A DNA stretch of 64,000 nt from Desulfonatronum thiodismutans (GCF_000717475.1 NZ_JPIK01000005.1:228809-292808), one strand, 5' to 3'. Positions 36,316 through 44,520 are shown, counted from the first letter of the stretch. The notes: generated by a model not told the origin, from the letters alone. Numbers and translations: made by a program.

Positions 36316-36347
36316 AAAGCCCTCCGAAGATTACTTCGGAGGGCTTT
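36316..36347 (-). terminator. terminator for tRNA-Val, possibly bidirectional
   Basis: AAAGCCCTCCGAAG (36316-36329) pairs perfectly with CTTCGGAGGGCTTT (36334-36347) around a four-base loop. On the minus strand the stem is followed by a TTTTTCTTTTC tract, a strong intrinsic terminator for the tRNA gene. On the plus strand the T-tract is short, but the same stem could also end the chemoreceptor transcript. Confidence 0.85.
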
Positions 36348-36370
36348 GCTGTTTCCCTTTGTATTCTCAG

Positions 36371-36446
<76 letters not shown>

Positions 36447-36617
36447 ACGTTTTTCTTTATGTGAAACCCTCTTCGTTGGCAAGATTTTTTTTCAGACCTG
36501 TTTGCTTTCGGCATTTTTCTCGTCCAGCGTTTCGATTGCCGGGGCAACTGGACTTGGGTGGGGGATGGGCATACGATGTTTGGCGGTTGTCACCTACTTG
36601 CAGGAGAGGAAAAGCTT

Positions 36618-37382
36618 ATGTTGTTGATTGAGGATCTTCGGGTTTCCATTGACGGCCAGGAAGTGCTCAAGGGCGTCAGCCTGGAAATCAAGGAAGGTGA
36701 GACGTTCATCCTGTTCGGACCTAACGGTTCGGGCAAGACCTCGTTGCTGATGACGTTGATGGGCTTCGCGAACTATACGGTCACGGGCGGGAAAATCACC
36801 TTCCGGGGGCACGACATCACCCATGCCCCGATTTATGAACGGGCCAGGCTGGGCCTCGGCATGTCCTTTCAGCGTCCGCCGACGATTCACGGCCTGAAGA
36901 CGCGCCACCTCGTGAGCATGTGCGCCCATCACCGCGACCGGGAGGTGGACGTGGAAGCCTTGGCCCGCAGGGTCAATTTCGACCAGTTTCTGGAGCGGGA
37001 TATCAATGCCGGGTTTTCCGGAGGTGAGATCAAGCGTTCCGAGTTGCTGCAACTGATGGCCCAGAAGCCCTCCCTGCTGCTTTTCGACGAGCCGGAATCC
37101 GGGGTGGACCTGGAAAACATGGCCTTGATCGGGAACACGGTGCGGGAACTGCTGAACGGCTCCCAGGAACCCAAGCCGGACCAGAGCATGAAGGACCTGC
37201 GAGCCAAACGGGAGACCTCGGGGCTGATCATCACCCATACCGGATACATTTTGGACTACATTCACGCGGACCGGGGTCAGGTGCTTCATAAAGGCGTTTT
37301 GTGTTGCCAGGCCAACCCGCGCGTGATTTTGGAACATATCGGGAAATTCGGCTACAAGGAGTGCGTACGATGTCTGAATTAG
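36618..37382 (+). CDS. sufC: Fe-S assembly ATPase SufC
   Basis: A 254-residue ABC-type ATPase for Fe-S cluster assembly. The start ATG follows GAGAGGAAAAG. Walker A is GPNGSGKTS (about 34-42), the Q-loop lies in MSFQRPPTI, the signature is FSGGEIKRSELLQL, and Walker B is LLLFDEPESGVDLEN; these match SufC rather than transport ATPases. It overlaps the next gene by 13 bases. No sufD, sufS, sufU or iscR-like gene is adjacent. Confidence 0.9.
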   Translation: MLLIEDLRVSIDGQEVLKGVSLEIKEGETFILFGPNGSGKTSLLMTLMGFANYTVTGGKITFRGHDITHAPIYERARLGLGMSFQRPPTIHGLKTRHLVSMCAHHRDREVDVEALARRVNFDQFLERDINAGFSGGEIKRSELLQLMAQKPSLLLFDEPESGVDLENMALIGNTVRELLNGSQEPKPDQSMKDLRAKRETSGLIITHTGYILDYIHADRGQVLHKGVLCCQANPRVILEHIGKFGYKECVRCLN

Positions 37383-38569
37383 CCGGCAAGCCCCAGGGCA
37401 CCGCTCAAAATACTCCCCTGGCCGACGTCTCCAGGTTCGCGTTTTCCGGCAAGGGCGCGGGAATCGCGGACATCCGCTCACTGACTCCGGAGGATAAGGA
37501 GCGTCTGCTCATGTCCGGCGTGGACCTGGATATGGCTGGCCGAGGCGGTTCGTATCTCCAGGTGGATGATAAAAGCATACACTGCGACACCTGCGATCCC
37601 AACGTGGAAATTCTGGACATCACCGAGGCGCTGCGACGATACGACGGTTTGCCGGAGTATTTCTGGAATGCCGTGAAACCGGAGCAGGACGAATTCACGC
37701 GGATGGCCGCCCGTGAGCAGTTGCAAGGCGGCTACTTCATGCGGGCCAAGGCCGGGATGAAGATCGCGGAACCGGTTCAGTCCTGTCTGTTCATCAAGGG
37801 CGAAGCCGTGGCCCAGAACGTCCACAACATCATCGTCGTGGAAGAGGGAGCGGAGCTGCACGTGATCACCGGCTGCGCCACGGCCCACGACCGACAGTCG
37901 GCGCTGCATCTGGGTATCTCCGAGTTTTACGTGAAAAAAGGCGGCAAGCTGACCTTTACCATGATTCACAACTGGGGCGAGAAGGTCATGGTCCGACCGC
38001 GCACCGTGGGCGTGGTGGAGGAAGATGGGGAGTTTCAAAGCAATTACGTCCTGCTCAAGCCCGTGGAATCCGTGCAGTCCTATCCGTCCATCTATCTGAA
38101 CGGCCCCAGGGCCGTGGCCCGGTTCAACTCGGTGATCGTCGCCCCCACCGGCTCGCTGGTGGACACGGGCAATCGGATATACCTTAACGCCCCGGAAACC
38201 CGTGGGGAAATCATTTCCCGGACCATCACCACCGGAGGCAAGATCATAGCCCGGGGGCACATCATCGGCAGCCACGTTCCGGCCAAGGGACATCTGGAAT
38301 GCAAGGGATTGATCCTGGGCAACGGGATCATCCACGCGATTCCGGAACTGGAAGGCACGGTTTCCGGAGTGGAGCTGTCCCACGAAGCGGCGGTGGGCAA
38401 GATCGCCCAGGAAGAAATCGAATATCTGATGGCTCGGGGCCTGGACGAGGACGAAGCCACATCCACCATTGTCCGCGGCTTTCTGAACGTGGAGATCATG
38501 GGCCTGCCTGAAAAGCTGCGTCGGACCATCGACAAGACGATTCAGGAGTCGGAAAAAGATATGTTTTAA
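37370..38569 (+). CDS. sufB: SufB/SufD family Fe-S scaffold protein
   Basis: A 399-residue SufB/SufD-type beta-helix protein, the presumed partner of SufC in building or transferring Fe-S clusters. The start ATG is inside the sufC 3' end with AAGGAG upstream. The C-terminal half shows the family pattern (YLNAPETRGEIISRTITTGG, AKGHLECKGLILG, LSHEAAVGKIAQEEIEYLMARGL, and a final VRGFLNVEI). A short N-terminal CDTCDP motif is a candidate cluster ligand. It is shorter than E. coli SufB (495) and could be annotated as SufD; a two-gene sufCB unit is a known minimal form. Confidence 0.85.
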   Translation: MSELAGKPQGTAQNTPLADVSRFAFSGKGAGIADIRSLTPEDKERLLMSGVDLDMAGRGGSYLQVDDKSIHCDTCDPNVEILDITEALRRYDGLPEYFWNAVKPEQDEFTRMAAREQLQGGYFMRAKAGMKIAEPVQSCLFIKGEAVAQNVHNIIVVEEGAELHVITGCATAHDRQSALHLGISEFYVKKGGKLTFTMIHNWGEKVMVRPRTVGVVEEDGEFQSNYVLLKPVESVQSYPSIYLNGPRAVARFNSVIVAPTGSLVDTGNRIYLNAPETRGEIISRTITTGGKIIARGHIIGSHVPAKGHLECKGLILGNGIIHAIPELEGTVSGVELSHEAAVGKIAQEEIEYLMARGLDEDEATSTIVRGFLNVEIMGLPEKLRRTIDKTIQESEKDMF

Positions 38570-38583
38570 GCGGGAGCAAGAAA

Positions 38584-39033
38584 ATGCCCGGTTTCAAGGC
38601 GCACCTGTTCGGAGGTGCGCTTTTTTTTGGTTTGGTGCTGATAATGGTGCTCTGGCTGGGCGTGTACCAGCCGGATCAGCAAACCCTGCTTTTTTTGGCC
38701 TTGATTGCGTTGCTCAGCGCCCTGTTCCCGGATGTGGACACGGACTCCAAGGGCCGGGTGCTGTTCTACGGGGCCTTGTTGTTGGTCTATCTCGTGCTGA
38801 TGATCCAGGGGCGGTTTCGGCTGGCCGCGGTGCTGGGGTTCTGCGCCCTGCTCCCGGCAGTGGGGCATCATCGAGGCTGGACCCACAGTTGGTGGGCCAT
38901 GCTCCTGGTTCCCCTGCCGATCATTATCCTGCCCATGGTCTTCTACGAGCGCTCTTTCGCCTCGGTCCTGCCTTTCTACCTCGCTTCGGTCACCGGGTAC
39001 TGTTCACATCTGGTCTTGGACAGAACATTCTGA
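38584..39033 (+). CDS. YdjM-like metal-dependent hydrolase, membrane protein
   Basis: A 149-residue multi-pass membrane protein of the YdjM/DUF457 family (inner-membrane proteins with metal-hydrolase-like motifs). MPGFKAHLFGG at the N-terminus, FPDVDTDSKG in the first loop, HHRGWTHSWW in the middle and SHLVLDRTF at the end supply the conserved His/Asp residues. The start has GGGAG eight bases upstream. An intrinsic terminator lies inside codons 6-15, so the coding DNA doubles as a transcript end for sufCB. The substrate is unknown. Confidence 0.8.
   Translation: MPGFKAHLFGGALFFGLVLIMVLWLGVYQPDQQTLLFLALIALLSALFPDVDTDSKGRVLFYGALLLVYLVLMIQGRFRLAAVLGFCALLPAVGHHRGWTHSWWAMLLVPLPIIILPMVFYERSFASVLPFYLASVTGYCSHLVLDRTF
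38599..38628 (+). terminator. intrinsic terminator inside the 5' end of the YdjM-like gene
   Basis: GCGCACCT (38599-38606) pairs perfectly with AGGTGCGC (38613-38620) across GTTCGG and is followed by eight consecutive T residues. This is a textbook terminator located 30-60 bases after the sufB stop and within codons 6-15 of the next reading frame. Confidence 0.82.
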
Positions 39034-39035
39034 AT

Positions 39036-39191
39036 CGTAACTACTCAGCTCATCCGTGCGAAAGCGGACTGGATACCCGCCTTCGCGGGTATGACTGATT
39101 GGGAGGCGGCATGGAAAAACACGTCATTCCCGCGAAGGCGGGAATCCAGCGTCGGAAATGGGCTCAACTCAGGATGTGCTGAGTAGTTACG
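39036..39191. mobile_element. MITE-like element with TIRs and an internal REP doublet
   Basis: The 156-bp stretch begins CGTAACTACTCAGC (39036-39049) and ends with its exact reverse complement (39178-39191). Inside are two REP-like hairpins in opposite orientation: ATACCCGC-CTTC-GCGGGTAT (about 39073-39092) and ATTCCCGC-GAAG-GCGGGAAT (about 39126-39145), a REPIN-like arrangement. It starts 3 bases after the YdjM-like stop codon and ends 25 bases before the cheV stop. Related copies are at 61,849-62,012 and, partly, 63,514-63,575. It encodes no protein. Confidence 0.82.
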
Positions 39192-39215
39192 CTTCTGCAA
39201 AGTTTCGCTGTAGTG

Positions 39216-40187
39216 TTACGCTTTTTCCTGCAATCGAGACTCGATCAAGTCCCGGGCCCGGCGGGCGAGTTGCGTGACTTCGGGCTTGGAGATTTGGTCG
39301 TCCGCCCCCACGGCTTCGCCCTTGTGCCGCAGCTTGTCCGTGATCAGCGATGAGAACAGAATGACCGGCAATCGCCCCAGGTCCGGGTCGTCCTTGATTT
39401 TTCTACACAGTGTCAGGCCGTCCATGGTGGGCATTTCGATGTCCGTGATCACGATCTGAACATGATCGGTCAGCTGTTGCCCCTGTTCCTTGGCGGCATG
39501 GTTCAGCTTCTGGAGGCGGTCCCAGAGTTCCTGGCCGTGAAAGGCCGTTTCCACGGTGAAGCCGGCTTTTTCCAGCAGATCCCGGAGCATGTTCCGGATC
39601 AGTGACGAGTCGTCGGCGATCATGGCTTTCAAGGCTTTTCCCTGGTGGGCCTCAAAGTCCAGGTCCAGGCGCAAGGCCATGGAGGGATTCAGGTCGGCCA
39701 CGATTTTTTCCAGGTCCAGCACAAAGACAATCCGGCCTTCCAGGTTGATCACGCCGGTGATGCAGTCTGAACTGAAGCTGGCCAAGTACGCCCCCGGCGA
39801 CATGACCTCTTCCCAGTTGATCCGATGGATGCGGTTGACCCCGGAAACCAGGAACGCCGTGACCACGCCGTTAAACTCGGTGACGATGACCTTTCCTTCC
39901 TCTTCGCCCTCAGCTGGGGGGGCCTTGGTCTTGCCGAGCCAGACGCTGAGATCCACCAGCGGAATGATGGAGGAGCGAAGATTGAACGCGCCCAGCACCG
40001 AAGGGTCGGACAACTGCGGCATTTCGGTGACCTTGGGCATGCGAATGATTTCCAACACTTTGGCCACGTTCACCGCGTAGTGCCCATGGTAGGCCTCTGT
40101 CTGGCCGGGGGGCTGCTCCAACAGGGTGAACTCCACGACTTCGAGTTCGTTGGTTCCGGCTTCCAAGAGAATATTGGTCTGGCTCAC
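39216..40187 (-). CDS. cheV: chemotaxis coupling protein CheV (CheW-REC)
   Basis: A 323-residue adaptor. Residues of about 15-170 form a CheW domain (VAKVLEIIRMPKVTEMPQL, GAFNLRSSIIPLVDLSVWL, ITGVINLEGRIVFVLDLEKI). Residues of about 190-315 form a receiver domain with the acidic pair in MIADDSS, phospho-acceptor Asp in VITDIEMPTMDG, and the conserved lysine in ISKPE. CheV couples receptors to CheA and is adjusted by phosphorylation. It stands alone, near the chemoreceptor at 34,639 but separated by unrelated genes. Confidence 0.94.
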   Translation of the reverse strand: MSQTNILLEAGTNELEVVEFTLLEQPPGQTEAYHGHYAVNVAKVLEIIRMPKVTEMPQLSDPSVLGAFNLRSSIIPLVDLSVWLGKTKAPPAEGEEEGKVIVTEFNGVVTAFLVSGVNRIHRINWEEVMSPGAYLASFSSDCITGVINLEGRIVFVLDLEKIVADLNPSMALRLDLDFEAHQGKALKAMIADDSSLIRNMLRDLLEKAGFTVETAFHGQELWDRLQKLNHAAKEQGQQLTDHVQIVITDIEMPTMDGLTLCRKIKDDPDLGRLPVILFSSLITDKLRHKGEAVGADDQISKPEVTQLARRARDLIESRLQEKA

Positions 40188-40233
40188 GGTGTTCTCCCTC
40201 TAAAGGTTGGATCAATCATGGAGGATTTAAGCG

Positions 40234-41085
40234 TTACATGGTTTCCACGCGTTGGACAACCGCCTGGATTACGTTTTTGGGCGTGGAGGCGCCGGCGGTG
40301 ATACCGATGGAGTTCAGACCCCGAAGCTGGTCAAGGGGCAGCTCGTCCGCGATTTCCACGTGATGACAAGGGATGCCGGCCTGTTCGACCACCTGGACCA
40401 GTCGCCGGGTATTGCCGCTCTCGCGTCCGCCGACCACGACCATGGCCTGGACTTGTTCGGCGATGACACGGGCTTCTTCCTGGCGATTCATGGTTGCCGC
40501 GCAAATGGTGTCCAGGACCGGAATGTCCGGGTCGAGCCTTCGGCGCAGCAGGTCGGCCATTCGGACGTACAGTTCCTGATCCTGGGTGGTTTGGGCCGCG
40601 AGAAAACAAGGGCCGAGCCGGTCCTGGAGCAGTTCTTCAAGTCCTTCCTCCGAGTCCACGACACAGGCTCCGCTGGCGGCATAGCTGAGCAGGCCGCGCA
40701 CTTCCGGGTGGTCCGCCTCGCCCAGAAGAATCAGCAGCCGACCTTGGGCCGCTTGTTTGGCGATGAGCACCTGGGCCTTCTTGACTTTGGGGCATGTGGC
40801 GTCGATCAGGCGTACGCCTCTGGCTTGCAGCGCGGCCTCGATGTTTCGGGGAATGCCATGGGCTCGGACGACCACGGTCTGACCCGTGTTCAGGGCTTGT
40901 GGGTCGTTGATTTGAGCCACGCCCCGTGCCGCGTATTCCTGGAGAACCTGGGGATTGTGGATGATGGGCCCGAGGGTGCAGACCTCGGATTTTTGGTCCG
41001 GGCCGTGAAGCAGGGAGTCCAGTTTGCGCAGGGCCATGTCCACGCCCATGCAAAAGCCGGCGGTTTGGGCCAGGATAATGTTCAT
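40234..41085 (-). CDS. ispH: 4-hydroxy-3-methylbut-2-enyl diphosphate reductase
   Basis: A 283-residue IspH/LytB [4Fe-4S] enzyme, the last step of the MEP pathway giving IPP and DMAPP. Cluster ligands Cys12 (AGFCMGVDMAL), Cys98 (DATCPKV) and Cys195 (DTICAATMNRQ) are present; substrate-binding His residues are in PIIHNPQV and VRAHGI, and the TTQ motif is near 166. It overlaps dus by an ATGA junction. With ispA and dxs it is the third isoprenoid gene in the window, at a separate locus. Confidence 0.96.
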   Translation of the reverse strand: MNIILAQTAGFCMGVDMALRKLDSLLHGPDQKSEVCTLGPIIHNPQVLQEYAARGVAQINDPQALNTGQTVVVRAHGIPRNIEAALQARGVRLIDATCPKVKKAQVLIAKQAAQGRLLILLGEADHPEVRGLLSYAASGACVVDSEEGLEELLQDRLGPCFLAAQTTQDQELYVRMADLLRRRLDPDIPVLDTICAATMNRQEEARVIAEQVQAMVVVGGRESGNTRRLVQVVEQAGIPCHHVEIADELPLDQLRGLNSIGITAGASTPKNVIQAVVQRVETM

Positions 41086-42098
41086 GACGCATCCTCGTGG
41101 GGAATATCGGTTTTGCTGAGCACGACGGTGAGTTCGTCGAGCAAGGCTTCAAGCTGGGTCCAGGATTCGATTTGGGTCAGTTGGGTGCGAAGGGACTTGG
41201 CCCCGGAGAACTGGCGCAGATAGCGCGGGGCGATGGTGCGCATGGCCAGCAGGGCGCGGCGGTCGTCCAGGTGCGCCCTGGCCAGCTCCATGTGTCGGCG
41301 GACGATGCCCAGGCTGTAGACAGGGGGGGCGTGAAAGGGCCGCCCGTCAGGCCATAAGGACAGAAATTTGCGGAAGATCGCCGGATCCCACAATGCCCCG
41401 CGGGCGAACATCACCCCGTTGACCCCGGTTTGCTCCAGACAGCGGTATGCGTCCTCAGCCGTGAACAGGTCGCCGCTGGCAATGATCGGCACGGTGATGT
41501 GTTTCCGCAGCCGGGCCAACCGTTCCCAATCCGCGTGCCCGGAAAAGCCCTGAGTGGCCCAGCGTGGATGCAGGGTCAGCCAACCCACGCCGAGATCTTC
41601 CAGTCTCTTGGCCAGGTCCGGCAGAACGTCCTCTCCTGGTCGCCATCCCAGTCGCAGTTTCACGCCCACCCGACCTTCTCCGGCCTTGGCGACCATGGTC
41701 GCGACGATGCTGGTCAAGGTCTCAGGCTCGCGAAGCAGCGCGGCTCCGCTGCCGGTCTTGGTCACCTTGGGCACGGAACAGCCGGCGTTGAGGTCGAAGT
41801 AATGGGCGCCCCGCTCCAGTAGGAGGTCCATGGCCCGGCCCAAGGTCTGGGCGTCCGGGCCGTAGACCTGGACCACCAGCGGGCTGTCTTCGGAATTGGA
41901 GGTCAGGATGCGCTGCGTGGCGGTGTTGTTGAAGATCAGGCCCTTGGCGCTGACCATTTCCGTACAGGCCGCGGCGCACCCCTGCTCCCGGCAAAGCAGG
42001 CGAAAGGGAAGGTCTGAAAAACCGGCCAGCGGGGCCAGCCAGGGTTGCTCCGGGGTTATGGGCAAGGGAGGATATGTCGGTGATGTGGCGTGGGTCAT
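41082..42098 (-). CDS. tRNA-dihydrouridine synthase
   Basis: A 338-residue FMN-dependent Dus. The frame is open far upstream, but the ATG at 42098 (ATGA overlap with the preceding gene) starts MTHATSPTYPPLPI shortly before the conserved LAPLAGFSDLPFR. The catalytic Cys107 lies in DLNAGCSVPKVTKTGSGAAL; VGVKLRLGW, LTLHPRWATQGFSGHADW and IIASGDLFTAEDA follow. Which Dus subfamily (A, B or C) it belongs to is not settled from sequence alone. It is coupled at both ends to neighbours. Confidence 0.93.
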   Translation of the reverse strand: MTHATSPTYPPLPITPEQPWLAPLAGFSDLPFRLLCREQGCAAACTEMVSAKGLIFNNTATQRILTSNSEDSPLVVQVYGPDAQTLGRAMDLLLERGAHYFDLNAGCSVPKVTKTGSGAALLREPETLTSIVATMVAKAGEGRVGVKLRLGWRPGEDVLPDLAKRLEDLGVGWLTLHPRWATQGFSGHADWERLARLRKHITVPIIASGDLFTAEDAYRCLEQTGVNGVMFARGALWDPAIFRKFLSLWPDGRPFHAPPVYSLGIVRRHMELARAHLDDRRALLAMRTIAPRYLRQFSGAKSLRTQLTQIESWTQLEALLDELTVVLSKTDIPHEDAS

Positions 42099-43039
42099 AC
42101 TTTGATGTGCAGCCGGGGGCGTCCCGGAGTCGATGCGAGCAATAAGCGCGAAAGGAGTCCTGAGTGCCTGCCCGCGGGTAGAGGCTTGACGCCCAGAAAG
42201 GACAACGCCCCGGACAGGGGGCGGGGGAAGGCTCGCTGGAGCCAGTCCGAGACGGAGGCGATGGTTTGGGACGGGAGGGCTTCCAGGTCCAGGTGCAGGG
42301 TCCAACCCAAATGGGAGCCCGACAGAACGAAATGCATCTCCATTTGCCCCAAAAGCGGATGGGTGCAGGTGAATACGGCTTGAGGGCCGGGTGGCCCTGA
42401 GGTCGTTTGCCCGGCACGGCCCGGAGCTCCTCCGAGGAGCAGCCCGGCTCCGCGGACCCGGTGGGACAGCCAGGGCAGGGCGAAGAAGCGTCCGATTCCT
42501 CTGGCGGCCAGTTCCGCGTTGATCGGCTCCAGGGCCGTGTACAGACGTTGGAGATTTTGGCGCGCTTCGGTGTGTTGGTCCAGGAGTTTTCGCCACGCGG
42601 CCAAGGGACCGGCCAGGCAATGAACCCAGCCTTGTGTCGGGTCCAGCTCCAAATTTACAATCGGCCCCTGTTCGAGATTGTTGTCCGACATAACGGACGA
42701 CCAGAGAGAGGCCAGCGAGGCGTCCAGACGGCTCTGCTCGGTCCAGAGGCGTTGCAGCAGGGGAAAGGTTCCAGGCAGGTCGGAGGACGACAGCTCTTGC
42801 AGGATGATATCCGGGAAGAGCTGTTTGACCAAAAAATGGAGGCGCGAGCCGACTTCGGGACGCGAGGCCATCCTGGCCAGTAGCTTGGTCCCCTGAAAGT
42901 CCACCCAGCCGATGCCGGGACCGTCCCAACCCAGAAATGTACCGGATATCCGCTCGTCGACACGATTGTCGGCGCGAAAGCGTTCTACCCGTTCAGGAGT
43001 CGCGTGGAACGGGGAGGTTGGACCGCCCCAGCGCCTCAC
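42095..43039 (-). CDS. uncharacterised protein with FliK-C-like tail
   Basis: A 314-residue protein I cannot assign to a named family. It begins with GTG in a GTGA overlap with the preceding gene and ends in an ATGA overlap with dus. The middle is helical; the C-terminal part (QAVFTCTHPLLGQMEMHFVLSG, then LHLDLEALPSQTIASVSDWL) has the alternation seen in the C-terminal domain of hook-length proteins such as FliK. That resemblance is weak. It is the last gene of an unknown trio between fliL and dus, and the lack of an N-terminal signal suggests a cytoplasmic or export-system protein. Confidence 0.65.
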   Translation of the reverse strand: MRRWGGPTSPFHATPERVERFRADNRVDERISGTFLGWDGPGIGWVDFQGTKLLARMASRPEVGSRLHFLVKQLFPDIILQELSSSDLPGTFPLLQRLWTEQSRLDASLASLWSSVMSDNNLEQGPIVNLELDPTQGWVHCLAGPLAAWRKLLDQHTEARQNLQRLYTALEPINAELAARGIGRFFALPWLSHRVRGAGLLLGGAPGRAGQTTSGPPGPQAVFTCTHPLLGQMEMHFVLSGSHLGWTLHLDLEALPSQTIASVSDWLQRAFPRPLSGALSFLGVKPLPAGRHSGLLSRLLLASTPGRPRLHIKV

Positions 43040-43458
43040 GACGATCCGCCCTGTTCCAGAATAAGTTCGACTTCATCGGTGCTCAAGCCCGTGGATTGGG
43101 CCAGAGACTTGATGGAGCGGCCCTTGCGGTGTCCCGAGAGGATGACTTGGCGCAGAAATTGAGGGGACTGGGCGAGACTTTCGGCCTGCTGGAGCAGGTT
43201 GCGGAGCTGTTTTTCCCGTTCAGCTAGCTGCGTTTCCAGATGCAGCAGTTCGGTTTGTCGCTCGGCGAAATTGTTCAGGAACTGCTGCTCCAGATCCACG
43301 CTTTTTTCGATCTTCCCCAGAAATTCATTCTGACTTTTTTGCAGTTTGGCCAAGAGCTGTTCGGAACGACGCAGGCGAAAAAAGAACGTGATCACCCCTG
43401 CCAGAAGGGCGACTTCCAGCAGGCTCAAGACGAGTATGATCCAGTATGATGTATGCAT
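43036..43458 (-). CDS. membrane-anchored coiled-coil protein with C-terminal HTH-like motif
   Basis: A 140-residue protein: an N-terminal helix (WIILVLSLLEVALLAGVITFFF), a coiled coil of about 60 residues (RSEQLLAKLQKSQNEFLGKI to ETQLAEREKQLRNLLQQAES), and a short C-terminal module (GRSIKSLAQSTGLSTDEVELIL) like a helix-turn-helix. The layout resembles DUF2802/DUF6115 proteins found near flagellar and chemotaxis genes. Function is unknown. Confidence 0.68.
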   Translation of the reverse strand: MHTSYWIILVLSLLEVALLAGVITFFFRLRRSEQLLAKLQKSQNEFLGKIEKSVDLEQQFLNNFAERQTELLHLETQLAEREKQLRNLLQQAESLAQSPQFLRQVILSGHRKGRSIKSLAQSTGLSTDEVELILEQGGSS

Positions 43459-43512
43459 GGTCCCTAGACCGTGAGTGAACGGCGTTTCAGACGCCGCCCG
43501 AAGTGCCCATAT

Positions 43513-43836
43513 TCAAATTTTGAGGTTTACGATCTGGCCGGACCAGGGGTCCTTGTGGCCAAGGGGTTCATCTTCCGGCTCCGCTTGGCGCCGTTGATCC
43601 CGGCGGGGCTGACGACCACCGCGCCCCCGGTCCTGTTCGTCTTCCGGACGGACCTGAAAGGACTCCTCGGTCTTCTTTACTTCCGCGATTCGCTCCCGCT
43701 CTTTTTTCAAAGCCTCCTGCATCAGGCTTCCGGCCAAGGCCTGCTGCATGGCCGGTCGATCCTGCTCGGCCTGGATCATCTTTCCTACCTTGGGCAGCAG
43801 GGAAAGGAGCACGGGAAGCTGAACCTGTTGGACCAT
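43513..43836 (-). CDS. uncharacterised small charged protein
   Basis: A 107-residue protein immediately after fliL (adjacent stop and start). The N-terminal half is helical (VQQVQLPVLLSLLPKVGKMI and ALAGSLMQEALKKERERIAEV); the second half is Arg/Glu/Gly-rich with GRGGRQPRRDQRRQ. No known domain is visible. Small proteins of this pattern occur in flagellar operons of several deltaproteobacteria and Clostridia. Confidence 0.6.
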   Translation of the reverse strand: MVQQVQLPVLLSLLPKVGKMIQAEQDRPAMQQALAGSLMQEALKKERERIAEVKKTEESFQVRPEDEQDRGRGGRQPRRDQRRQAEPEDEPLGHKDPWSGQIVNLKI

Positions 43837-44520
43837 TTAGCGCACCAGATACTCCTTGATCAGGATATCGTTCAGTGGGCTGCTCAGGTGCTGGTTCATG
43901 ACCGACATCAGGTCCGCCTTCAGCGCGTCGGCGGCGTCCTCGCGCTTGATTTCGGGAATCGGGCGGTTGTTTAAAAAGTAATAAATCGCATCCCGAAGAA
44001 TGATCTCCTTGCGCTGGACTTCCACATACCTTGTCGAACCTTCCATGGTCAGGGTCAGACGCAAGGAAAGAAACGCGACCTCCTCACCCTGGGTATAGGC
44101 GACCCAGAACGGCTTGAGGTCGACGGTGTACTCCTCAGGCTTTGGTTCGGGCGCGGGTTGGGGCTGTTGGAGCGGTTCCGGTTCTGAAAGTGCCGGTTCC
44201 GGGGGAGGCGGCGGACGTGTAAGCCAGAAAGCCAGACCGGCCAGCAAAAGCGCCACGACGACCCCGCCAATGATCAGAGCCAGGCGGTACGACTTTCCGG
44301 ACTTCCGCTCGTCCTCGACATTTTCAGTCTCCGGTGCTTCCGGCCGGGCCTCCTCTTCGGAGGGCGCTTCTTCTTCAATGTCGTCAAGAAACGGTGCGTC
44401 ATCCAGGTCCAGGGTAACCTTCTGAGTTGCCTGGGGCGACTTTGGCTCAAGCTCGAGGATCTCCTCGTCCCGTTCCAACGGGTTGACCTCATTGGTTGGA
44501 GGCGTCGGGGGGGTGGCCAT
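43837..44520 (-). CDS. fliL: flagellar basal body-associated protein FliL
   Basis: A 227-residue FliL. An unusually long acidic cytoplasmic N-terminus (about 75 residues) precedes a single membrane helix (LALIIGGVVVALLLAGLAFWL, about 79-99). A Pro-rich periplasmic linker and the FliL domain follow (YTVDLKPFWVAY, FLSLRLTLTM, VEVQRKEIILRDAIYYFLNN, ending LIKEYLVR). FliL stabilises the stator-rotor interaction. A 172-base gap upstream separates it from cheY. Confidence 0.88.
   Translation of the reverse strand: MATPPTPPTNEVNPLERDEEILELEPKSPQATQKVTLDLDDAPFLDDIEEEAPSEEEARPEAPETENVEDERKSGKSYRLALIIGGVVVALLLAGLAFWLTRPPPPPEPALSEPEPLQQPQPAPEPKPEEYTVDLKPFWVAYTQGEEVAFLSLRLTLTMEGSTRYVEVQRKEIILRDAIYYFLNNRPIPEIKREDAADALKADLMSVMNQHLSSPLNDILIKEYLVR

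Noticed and set aside
39064-39150. Possible CRISPR repeats (ATTCCCGCGAAGGCGGGAAT type)
   Set aside because: Only isolated inverted REP units are present, with no regular spacing of identical repeats and unique spacers, and no cas genes.
41082-42929. A 615-residue form of the Dus protein
   Set aside because: The extra N-terminal 277 residues lie out of frame over the upstream gene and have biased composition; the FMN-binding start is reached from ATG 42098.
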